Below the pieces are notes generated by a model that saw nothing but the letters and a program-made list of their open reading frames with translations, was not told where the DNA came from and made no database searches. From Vulcanimicrobiota bacterium (GTDB lineage Bacteria; Vulcanimicrobiota; Xenobia; Xenobiales; JADMJV01), in NCBI GenBank assembly GCA_023447635.1, contig JAEXNA010000214.1, positions 1 to 9,763 on the forward strand: a stretch of DNA of 9,763 nt, given 5' to 3'. The position numbers and the translations under genes are program-made. Positions 1 through 6,534 of this stretch are shown in pieces. Within the stretch, counting starts at the first letter, position 1, and each line of letters begins with the position of its first letter.

Positions 1-52
1 GGAACAGGAACTGTTGGTCGAGATTGTACTCACGAAACTTCTTCGTACGCAT
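1..52 (-). CDS. Start of a transposase gene, IS1182-like, cut by the window edge
   Basis: Read on the minus strand from an ATG at 52-50, the first 17 residues are MRTKKFREYNLDQQFLF, and the frame then leaves the window. The pattern K-F-R-x-Y-[N/D]-x-D-Q-x-[FL]-L is what I recognise as the opening of IS1182-type (DUF772-containing) transposases, which usually continue with P-P-S and a D/E-W-L-P-E-x-H-L stretch. Only the amino end is present, so the DDE catalytic residues cannot be inspected, nor whether the gene is intact. I see no convincing Shine-Dalgarno sequence before the ATG. The opposite strand of the same bases is also open to a TGA at 53-55 (EQELLVEIVLTKLLRTH). That is exactly antiparallel to the transposase start and I take it as a shadow. 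The family call rests on a short stretch and is moderate. Confidence 0.5.
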   Translation of the reverse strand, partial: MRTKKFREYNLDQQFLF

Positions 53-287
53 TGAAGCCCATTCGAGCTATGCGGGCGCAGCCACCTGTCATGCTTTAAC
101 CCTAATCTTCAACAGCCTCAGGTTGGCCTGTTCGAAGCGGTCAAGGTCGAGTTGCGCTTTGGAAGCGGGCAAGGTTGGCCTGTTCGAAGCGGTCAAGGTC
201 GAGTTGCGCTGTAGAAATGGGCGAGGAAGCGAGCAAGCCGGCGGAAAGTCCACGGTCAGCTCAACCCTCCTCGGCCCCGTGTGCGGG
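53..287. other. Intergenic stretch between the transposase start and the glycosyltransferase stop
   Basis: No coding frame here looks like a protein. The stretch lies upstream of the leftward transposase start and downstream of the leftward glycosyltransferase stop. It should therefore hold the IS terminal inverted repeat and the 3' end of the polysaccharide operon. I cannot locate the IS end from a single copy. It contains the direct repeat at 120-223. No GC hairpin followed by a T-run is visible on the minus strand, so there is no clear intrinsic terminator for the operon. Confidence 0.5.
120..223. repeat. Two tandem copies of a 52-nt direct repeat
   Basis: Bases 120-158 and 172-210 are identical over 39 nt at an offset of 52 nt. 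The identity decays over the next 13 nt of each unit (159-171 against 211-223). Each copy contains a small inverted repeat, TTGGCC and GGTCAA with one G-U pair, around a 10-nt loop that includes the palindrome TTCGAA. In the first copy only, a second hairpin CGCTT/AAGCG follows. The period and the opening GTTGGCxTGxxCG resemble the 51-nt units near the right end of the window, but the rest differs, so a family link is only a possibility. Confidence 0.8.
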
Positions 288-1706
288 TCAGGCCTTCGGG
301 GCTTCGGTGATCCCTTTGCGCTCCATCTTGCCCCACGAAGTGTCGCCGGTCAGGAATTTGGTCAGCCCTCGCAGCCGCGCGACCACCAGCAGTTGTCGGT
401 AGCCGACGTTCTCGAGCAGAGCCCAGAGTAGCAGCAGGGCGCGCTCTTTGACTCCGGCGTAGCGGCCGAAGATCTCCTCGTCGAGCAGCATGGCGAACAG
501 GCTCAGCAGGGCGCCGTAGCCGTACGCGGCCAGAAAGAACAGCACCGCGAAAGGCGCGTTGACCAGATGCTCCCACACCTCGACGATCGAGAGCAGGATG
601 CCCGCCGCCTCGACGATCGGACTTAGCAGTTCCACGCACACGTAGTAAGGATAGACAAAGGCGCCCATGGCTCGGAAGCGGGGGCGGAACGCCATCCCGC
701 GATGGCGCCACAGCACGTCGGCCAGCCCGCGCTGCCAGCGGTCGCGCTGGCGGTACAGCACCTTCATCGACGACGGCACCTCGGTCCAGGCCACCGGGTC
801 GGGGATAAAGACCGCCTCCGACGGGCCTCCCCTCTCCACCCCCAACCGGCGAAGCCGGACCACCAACTCCATATCCTCGCCCACCGAATCGTGAGCGTAG
901 CCGTCCGCCTCGATGACCGAAGAGCGGCGGAACAGCCCGAAAGCGCCCGAGATGATCAGGTTGCCGCCTAGCCGATTCAACCCCAGGCGGCCAAACAAGA
1001 AGGCGCGCACGTATTCGACCGCCTGGAACCCCTCCACCGCCTGACGTGGCGTACGAGCCTCCACCACCCGCCCCGAACGCACCGTCGAAGCGTTCAGGAC
1101 CCGCAAGGTGCCGCCTGCGCAGACCACGTTGGTGTCGCTCAGGAACGGACGTACCATCTTGGTCAGGGCGTCGGCCTCGACCAGGGTGTCGGCATCCATA
1201 GCGCAGATCAGCTCGCCCGACGCTACCTGCAGCCCCAGATTCAGAGCGTCGGCCTTCCCGCCGTTCTCCTTGTCCACCACGATCAGGTTGGGGTACTCGG
1301 GGCAGCGGTACAGACCGCGCAGCGCCTTGGTCTCGATGCGGCGGTCGTAGGTTGGCTCGATCGGTACCAGGCCAAACGCCTGCACCAGCACCTCGATGGT
1401 GCGGTCCTTCGAGCCGTCGTTGATCACCACCACTTCCAGTCGCGAATAGTGCAGATTCAGCAGGCTGCGCACCGAAGCGACCACGGTGACCTCTTCGTTG
1501 TAGGCGGGCGCCAGCACGCTGACCGTAGGGCTGACCTCGCTGCTCAGCAAACGGTAGGGGTCTTCGCCCCAGACCGCCCGCCTGTGCTCGCGCATCTCGC
1601 GCGCGGCGGACAGCAAGGTGAAGGCGTAGACCGAGTTCACGATCAGGAAGTAGGTCAGAATGAACCATTCGACGGGAGAGATCAGAGCAAAAATATCCGT
1701 CGTCAT
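288..1706 (-). CDS. Membrane glycosyltransferase, family GT2 (processive synthase-like)
   Basis: A 472-aa inner-membrane glycosyltransferase with a GT-A fold. It probably transfers sugar from a nucleotide-sugar donor to a growing polysaccharide, as in the BcsA/PgaC/hyaluronan synthase group. One membrane segment lies at about 12-34. The catalytic domain follows: PAYNEE at 67-72, NDGS at 96-99, DKENGGKADALN at 145-156, the metal-binding DAD at 171-173, SGAFGLFR at 253-260, GED at 277-279, and QRDRW at 320-324, which matches the (Q/R)xxRW motif of processive enzymes. Two or three hydrophobic segments follow at about 350-375, 385-408 and 423-442, and the protein ends with WGKMERKG. No PilZ domain is fused, so any c-di-GMP control must come from a partner. 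The ATG lies one base after the upstream stop, with GGAGG nine bases before it, so this is the last gene of a coupled operon. The GT2 assignment is firm; donor and product are unknown. Confidence 0.92.
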   Translation of the reverse strand: MTTDIFALISPVEWFILTYFLIVNSVYAFTLLSAAREMREHRRAVWGEDPYRLLSSEVSPTVSVLAPAYNEEVTVVASVRSLLNLHYSRLEVVVINDGSKDRTIEVLVQAFGLVPIEPTYDRRIETKALRGLYRCPEYPNLIVVDKENGGKADALNLGLQVASGELICAMDADTLVEADALTKMVRPFLSDTNVVCAGGTLRVLNASTVRSGRVVEARTPRQAVEGFQAVEYVRAFLFGRLGLNRLGGNLIISGAFGLFRRSSVIEADGYAHDSVGEDMELVVRLRRLGVERGGPSEAVFIPDPVAWTEVPSSMKVLYRQRDRWQRGLADVLWRHRGMAFRPRFRAMGAFVYPYYVCVELLSPIVEAAGILLSIVEVWEHLVNAPFAVLFFLAAYGYGALLSLFAMLLDEEIFGRYAGVKERALLLLWALLENVGYRQLLVVARLRGLTKFLTGDTSWGKMERKGITEAPKA

Positions 1707-1707
1707 G

Positions 1708-2760
1708 CTAGGACGCCTCCAGGGCGGAATCGGGCAGCGACAGAGCGTAGCGGGCCATCTCGCCCGCCGGTCCGGGCTCCTCGGAAGCTTTCATCAGGTA
1801 CAGTTTGCCCGCCGACCCGAAATGGGCCAGGCTTAGCGCGGCGCGACGCCGCACGCTCCACTCGTCGTCGCGCAGAAGACGCGCCACCGTGGGCGCCACC
1901 GACCACTCACCCATCCCGGCCAGCGCCGACAGGGTGGCTTCGCGCACCAGGGAAGATTGGTCCTCGAGCATATGCAGCAGACGCTCGCGGCTTTCCGCCC
2001 CGCCCAGCGCCCCGAGCAGGCCGGCTGCGGCCGCCCGCACCTCGAAGGTCTCGTAGTACGACAGGGCAAGGCCGGGCTTCAAGTGGGACGAGTCGGCCAG
2101 TCGAGCCGCCACTTCGATAGCCGCCGTCAGCCCCAGAGGTCGGGCTTTGACCAGATGTTCGCCCAGCGCCCGAGTCACCGGGCTGCCGATGCGCAACAGC
2201 GCGTCCTGCACCGCGAAACGCCCCACCGGGGTGGGGTCGTCGAGCAGCGCCAGAAGATGAGGAATCCCCTCGATCGGGGTGTTGGCCCAGCGGCGCACCG
2301 CTTCGGCACGGACCAGGGCGTGCGGGTCGCGTACCATCTCGAACGGAATCGACGAAGGCGAGCCCAGCAGCAGCAGGGTTCGTACCCCCTGCAGTCGCTT
2401 CCACCAGGTGTCGGACGCGCAAGCCGCCACGGCCGCGTCCACCAGCCCCAACGAGGACGCCAGGGCCTCTAGCCGCACCCTCTCCAACCCATCCAGCTGT
2501 CGCGACAGCCCTCCCAACAGCGCCAACTGCTGCGGCTGCGGCAGCCGCTCGAGCTGCTCCAAAACCGGGTCGCGACGCGCCGACGGGTCGGTCAGATAGG
2601 CGAACAAGGCGTCCCGAGCCGAATCCAGCCGGGCCGAAAGACGACGCACCCGAGCCGGAATCCAGGCCGCGCGTACCAGCATGATCAGAGCAAAAAAGCC
2701 AAACAGCGAGCTCTCTAACAGGACCGGCCAGACCAGCCAGGACTCAAGGTTGGAGGGCAC
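1708..2760 (-). CDS. Membrane-anchored HEAT-repeat protein
   Basis: A 350-aa protein with one hydrophobic segment near the amino end (about 8-32, followed by RAAWIPARVRR). It is therefore probably anchored in the inner membrane with its body in the cytoplasm. Residues 40-100 are helical and Leu/Arg rich. Residues about 118-320 are a series of roughly 30-residue helix pairs of the HEAT/PBS-lyase type, seen in stretches such as DPHALVRAEAVRRWAN (145-160), VREATLSALAGMGE (272-285) and EWSVRRRAALSLAHFG (300-315). Such solenoids bind other proteins; no enzymatic motif is visible. It sits between the regulator and the glycosyltransferase, overlapping the first by 17 bases and separated from the second by one base. 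I infer a scaffold linking the signal protein to the synthase, comparable in position to the TPR protein PelE. It starts at GTG. Confidence 0.85.
   Translation of the reverse strand: MPSNLESWLVWPVLLESSLFGFFALIMLVRAAWIPARVRRLSARLDSARDALFAYLTDPSARRDPVLEQLERLPQPQQLALLGGLSRQLDGLERVRLEALASSLGLVDAAVAACASDTWWKRLQGVRTLLLLGSPSSIPFEMVRDPHALVRAEAVRRWANTPIEGIPHLLALLDDPTPVGRFAVQDALLRIGSPVTRALGEHLVKARPLGLTAAIEVAARLADSSHLKPGLALSYYETFEVRAAAAGLLGALGGAESRERLLHMLEDQSSLVREATLSALAGMGEWSVAPTVARLLRDDEWSVRRRAALSLAHFGSAGKLYLMKASEEPGPAGEMARYALSLPDSALEAS
1716..1720 (-). promoter_or_regulatory. Ribosome binding site of the glycosyltransferase gene
   Basis: On the minus strand the bases read GGAGG, nine bases before the ATG at 1706-1704, and lie inside the last codons of the HEAT-repeat gene. 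This supports the chosen start and suggests translational coupling between the two genes. Confidence 0.6.
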
Positions 2761-5071
2761 GACGTACCTTCTCTAACAGGATCGGCAAGGTGAACGGCTT
2801 GGCGATATGGTCGGTCGCGCCAAGCTCGAGCGCGGTCAGAACATCCTTCTGGGTCGAGCGAGCCGACAGCATCAGCACCCGGCTGTCGGCCAGTTTATTC
2901 TCCGCCTTCAGCTGGCGCATCAGGTTGTAGCCCGACTGTCCCGGCAGGTCGACTTCCATCAGCAGCAGACGGGCCGACTCGCTAGAATCCGATGAGGCCA
3001 GACGGCGCGCCGCCTCTAATCCGTCCCGGATCCAGAGGGTCGAGTAGCCCTTCTTCTGCAGAGCGTGGATCAGCAGCGGACCCAGCAGGGCGTCATCGTC
3101 GATCAGCGCCACGTCGACCCGGGTCCGGCTGACCCCGCCCAGGCTACGAGCCGCCTCGCCCGCGCTGACGCTGGCCTTGCCCTGAGAACGCGCCTCGTCC
3201 AGCTCGCGGGTGGCGGCGTGCACCAGCCCCTCCAGCGACTCGGCGTCCTGGGGATAGACCGTGATGCCGGCGCAGAACGTTTCATCGGTTTCGTGATAGA
3301 ACTTCTGCATCAGCACGTTCATACGCTCTACGCAGTCGTTACGGTTCATCCCAAATAAGCCTAACAGAAGTCGGTCGCCTTCGTAACGACAGACGTTGTC
3401 TTCGCCGCGCAGCTGCGCTTGCAGCAGATGGGCCAGCCTGGTCAGCAGGCGGTCGCGTTCGACCGGATCGACGTCGCGGCTGATAGTGTCGCCGTCCAAC
3501 TGCAGCGCCACCACCGAGAGCGGGCGATTCATGCGACGAGCCAGATGCATAAAGCTGCGTAGACGCGGGCCGCCGCGCACCCAGGTGGGCAGACCGCTGA
3601 CCGGGTCGGTAGCGGCCAACTCCATCAGGCGCCGGTTGCGCTCGAGACGGTTGTTGATGCGGGCCACCAGTTCGACGCCTTTGACCGGCTTGGCGACATA
3701 GTCATCGGCGCCGGCCTCCAGCGCCCGCACCAGCATATCGCGCTGAGCGCTGGCGGTCATCAGGATCAGCGGCAAGGTCTGCCAGCGGGGGGTGCCGCGC
3801 AGCAGGCGGCAGATCTCTAGCCCCGACATCACGGGCAGCTCATAGTCGACCAGCAAGGCGTCGGGTTGGAACTGATGCAGGGTGTCCAACAGGTTGGCCG
3901 GACTCTCGATATGCTCGGTGATCATCCCGGCGTGGTGCAGGCTAAGCTCGACGTATTTGGCCAGCACCGGTTCGTCGTCGACGATCAGTACGCGGGGCAC
4001 ATGAGTGGTCTGCGAGGACAGGATCGAGGTGATCAGCGACCCCAGCTGCTGCGGCGACAGGTCCGGGTCGAGCAGTCGCTGAGCCCCGCTGCGCAGCGCT
4101 TCGACCCGGCTGAACAGGCTCTCGGTGGGCACGAAGGCGATCAGCGGCAGGTCGGGGTGGCGCTCCGAGGCCTCCTGCAGCAGCGCCAGTCGCTCGTCGT
4201 GCTCTTGCTCGACCCCCAGATGCACCAGGATGGCGACCGGGCGGTTCAGCGACAGCCAGCGCTGAGCCTGACCGGGGTGCTGCACTCGCTGCAGATCGTA
4301 GTCGCGGTCCTTGACCGGAATCTCGAGAGGACGTCCGGGAGCGTCCACCATCAGCACATGGCGGGCCAGATGCTGGGTCGGCGCCTCAGCCTCGGGAGTA
4401 CCCTGTACGACCTTGCGAAGCTCGAGTACGATATCGGCGTACTCGCGGCCCGAAATGTGGCCTTCGGCTCGGAACATGTTGTCCAGACGCAGGGCCAGGT
4501 CCGAGCCGCGCGGGAAGCCGTAGCTGCCCAGCTTTCCGGCCAACTGGTGGGCGGCGCTGCGCGCCTCTTCCCGCACCTCGGCCTCCAGCGGCCCCTCCAA
4601 CACCAGGCGTCCCACCTCTTCCAGGACCGCCATCCGCTCTTCCACCACCGGGCGGTACTTTTCCCACAGCGCGGCCACCGCATCGGCCAGGGAGGCGCCC
4701 CGGGCGGGAGCCATCTTCAGGATGCGAGAGACCTCGCGCAGCAGCACTTCGGGGTCGATCGGATGCACCATGACCTGATTGACCCGAAACCGGTCGACCA
4801 GCTCTTTGAGCAGATTGGCCTCGGGAACCTGGTTGAGCACGTAGATGATCGGAGTGTTGTGGCTGGCGCCTTCGCGCAGCCGCTGCAGCACCTTCAGCGA
4901 AGGGTACGGCCCCTCCACGTGCTGGATCACGGACAGGTCCCAGGTTCCGTCGTCCTGCAGCCCTCCGAGCTGGGCTTCCCCCTCGGCCGAGACGACTTCC
5001 ATCGCCCCTAATCTCATCTCCAACCACTGCGCCACCGAGGAAGGAACGTTAGCTAAAAGAACACGCTTCAA
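2744..5071 (-). CDS. Multi-domain response regulator: pseudo-REC, HPt, pseudo-REC, REC, degenerate GGDEF, REC (D to E)
   Basis: A 775-aa cytoplasmic signalling protein with no membrane segment and no DNA-binding domain. Domains by eye: degenerate receiver 1-118 (no acidic pair, Gln at the acceptor site); HPt 126-223 with the phosphorylatable His175 in AHQLAGKLGSYGF; degenerate receiver 237-350; full receiver 358-472 with D365/D366, acceptor D409, T439 and K461; GGDEF-like domain 483-632; terminal receiver 652-772. The GGDEF signature is YEGDRL (563-568) instead of YGGDEF, so cyclase activity is probably lost, while an RxxD inhibitory-type site (R555, D558) is kept. The terminal receiver has D658-D660, S736 and K758, but Glu706 replaces the phospho-acceptor Asp. 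The start is TTG, forced by an in-frame TAG five codons upstream and by the receiver first strand KRVLLAN; only a distant AAAGG precedes it. It is the first gene of the operon and probably sets the activity of the synthase post-translationally. Confidence 0.9.
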   Translation of the reverse strand: MKRVLLANVPSSVAQWLEMRLGAMEVVSAEGEAQLGGLQDDGTWDLSVIQHVEGPYPSLKVLQRLREGASHNTPIIYVLNQVPEANLLKELVDRFRVNQVMVHPIDPEVLLREVSRILKMAPARGASLADAVAALWEKYRPVVEERMAVLEEVGRLVLEGPLEAEVREEARSAAHQLAGKLGSYGFPRGSDLALRLDNMFRAEGHISGREYADIVLELRKVVQGTPEAEAPTQHLARHVLMVDAPGRPLEIPVKDRDYDLQRVQHPGQAQRWLSLNRPVAILVHLGVEQEHDERLALLQEASERHPDLPLIAFVPTESLFSRVEALRSGAQRLLDPDLSPQQLGSLITSILSSQTTHVPRVLIVDDEPVLAKYVELSLHHAGMITEHIESPANLLDTLHQFQPDALLVDYELPVMSGLEICRLLRGTPRWQTLPLILMTASAQRDMLVRALEAGADDYVAKPVKGVELVARINNRLERNRRLMELAATDPVSGLPTWVRGGPRLRSFMHLARRMNRPLSVVALQLDGDTISRDVDPVERDRLLTRLAHLLQAQLRGEDNVCRYEGDRLLLGLFGMNRNDCVERMNVLMQKFYHETDETFCAGITVYPQDAESLEGLVHAATRELDEARSQGKASVSAGEAARSLGGVSRTRVDVALIDDDALLGPLLIHALQKKGYSTLWIRDGLEAARRLASSDSSESARLLLMEVDLPGQSGYNLMRQLKAENKLADSRVLMLSARSTQKDVLTALELGATDHIAKPFTLPILLEKVRRALQP
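2767..2773 (-). promoter_or_regulatory. Ribosome binding site fixing the GTG start of the HEAT-repeat gene
   Basis: The minus strand reads GAGAAGG six bases before the GTG at 2760-2758, within the last codons of the regulator gene. It decides the GTG start and the 17-base overlap with the upstream stop at 2746-2744. Confidence 0.55.
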
Positions 5072-5202
5072 CGAAGAAAAAGACTACCTTTCGAGATTAT
5101 TAGTCGCTATATCGGATGCTGCCGTTCGGCTTCTAATAGGACAGGTCTCCTGGGAGGGGGACTTGAGCGGGACCCCGAGGCGGCCGATGGGTTTAGGACG
5201 TT
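5072..5202. promoter_or_regulatory. Divergent promoter region between the two operons
   Basis: This 131-nt gap separates two divergent operons, so both transcription starts should lie here or just inside the genes. Bases about 5073-5118 are clearly richer in A and T than the surroundings. On the minus strand TAATAAT (5102-5096) could be a -10 box for the regulator operon. On the plus strand TATATC (5108-5113) could serve the other direction. Neither has a good -35 at the right distance, so these are weak guesses. On the plus strand AGGA (5195-5198) lies four bases before the ATG at 5203. No clear operator palindrome is seen. Confidence 0.35.
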
Positions 5203-6534
5203 ATGCAGCTTTGGACCTTACTCATCCTACTCGCCCTGGCCTCGCCACTCTCTGCCCAGGAGGCTTCTCAGGGCGGCTTCATCTCCCTGGGGCCAGCGGA
5301 AGACAAGGTCGAAGGCAGCGCCTTCTCCTCCGAGTTCTGGGAGCCGGGCGGGTCGCATCGCAGCCTGACGGTCTCCTCGGTCGAGCCGTCGCGGGACGAG
5401 CGCAAGGTCTACTCCTTACCGTTTCCGGCCGGGCAGGTGCTGTGGGCCGGGCTGGTGCCGCCGGCGGTAGCAGGACGGCTGGCCGGGGGGGTTGTGTTGG
5501 AGGGGGAGCCGGCGGCAGAGGGGAGGACGGTCAGCCGGATCAACGACGTTTCGCCGCTGGTCGAGGAGTACCGCGCCGACCTGGTCGCCACGCCTCCCGC
5601 GGCCCAGGTCGGAGATCTGGAGCTTACCCGCTCGGGCTGGATCTGGCGCCCGACTGCCTGGCGTAATGACCCGGAAGGGCTGTTCGCTAAGCTGCGCGCC
5701 TGGGGTATGAACCGCGTCTACGTGACCGTACCGGCTACCGACCAGGGGGTCGAGACGGCGGACCTTCTCGAGCGTTTTATCGCGCGAGCTAGCTCTCTTG
5801 GCATCGAAGTGTGGGCGGTCGACGGCGACCGCTATGCGCTGCTGCCGGAAGCTCAGGAGCCGTATCTGACCCGAGCGCGGGCCTATGCGGTATACAACGC
5901 CCGGGTCTCGCCGGAGAAGCGTCTGTCCGGTGTGCAGTACGACATCGAGCCGTATCTGATGCCGGGCTACGCCCTGCGCGCGGCGGAATGGAACGAAGAG
6001 TATGCTCAACTGCTCGGGCTGCTCAAAGAGTTGGCCCAGATGCCGCTGGAGATCGCCGTGCCGTTCTGGTTCGACGGCCAGCAGGCGGCCGGGGGGCGCA
6101 AGTTTTTGGACGCTATCGTGCCGGCGGTGGACAGCGTGGTGGTGATGGATTATCGCACCGACCTGGCCGAGGTGCGACGCTTTGCCCGCCCTTTTCTGCA
6201 CTGGGGGTCCAAGCACGACCGCGAGGTGCACATCGCTCTCGAAACCGTGCCGCTGCCTGACTCGGGGCTAAGCATGTATCGCCCGACGAGCGGCGCGGGG
6301 ACCCTATGGCTTTCGACCTGGGACGGTCTGCCGATACTGTTCCTACTCGACACTCCTCAGGCCGGGCTCGGGAGCGGACAGCTGTTCGCTTACTCTCATG
6401 GCACCCTGTCGTCGTCTTCGCGCACCACCTTCCACGGGCGAGAAGAGGAGTTGCGGGGCACTCTCGAGACCCTGGAGAGAGATTTCGCGGCCTGGCCTTC
6501 TTTTGCCGGTCTGGCCGTGCACGGAACGGAATAG
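5203..6534 (+). CDS. Exported TIM-barrel protein, glycoside hydrolase-like
   Basis: A 443-aa protein with a signal peptide (MQLWTLLILLALASPLSA, likely cut before QE at 19), so it acts in the periplasm or outside. After about 120 residues of unassigned beta-rich sequence, a chain of strand motifs suggests a TIM barrel: WIWRP 146-150, RVYVTV 171-176, GIEVWAVDGD 200-209, SGVQYDIEPY 242-251, LEIAVPFWF 282-290, SVVVMDYRTD 311-320, VHIALETV 342-349 and FAGLAVHG 434-441. Acidic residues at strand ends (D247, E249, D316, E347) are where GH18- and GH114-like enzymes keep their catalytic groups. I cannot name the family. The stop is directly followed by the ATG of the deacetylase gene, so the two are co-translated. 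By analogy with PelA and PgaB it may trim or bind the polymer made by the divergent operon. It could also be a non-catalytic binding barrel. Confidence 0.75.
   Translation: MQLWTLLILLALASPLSAQEASQGGFISLGPAEDKVEGSAFSSEFWEPGGSHRSLTVSSVEPSRDERKVYSLPFPAGQVLWAGLVPPAVAGRLAGGVVLEGEPAAEGRTVSRINDVSPLVEEYRADLVATPPAAQVGDLELTRSGWIWRPTAWRNDPEGLFAKLRAWGMNRVYVTVPATDQGVETADLLERFIARASSLGIEVWAVDGDRYALLPEAQEPYLTRARAYAVYNARVSPEKRLSGVQYDIEPYLMPGYALRAAEWNEEYAQLLGLLKELAQMPLEIAVPFWFDGQQAAGGRKFLDAIVPAVDSVVVMDYRTDLAEVRRFARPFLHWGSKHDREVHIALETVPLPDSGLSMYRPTSGAGTLWLSTWDGLPILFLLDTPQAGLGSGQLFAYSHGTLSSSSRTTFHGREEELRGTLETLERDFAAWPSFAGLAVHGTE

Noticed and set aside
24..431. A 135-aa plus-strand frame at the left edge
   Set aside because: Its translation looks random, crosses the direct repeat and overlaps the end of the glycosyltransferase gene on the other strand.
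256..1668. A 470-aa minus-strand frame overlapping the glycosyltransferase
   Set aside because: Arg/Gly/Pro-rich translation with no motifs, in a different frame over a clearly recognisable GT2; an effect of high GC.
3866..5011. A 381-aa plus-strand frame opposite the regulator
   Set aside because: Gln/His/Leu-rich low-quality translation with no domain, antiparallel to an HPt and receivers with correct motifs.
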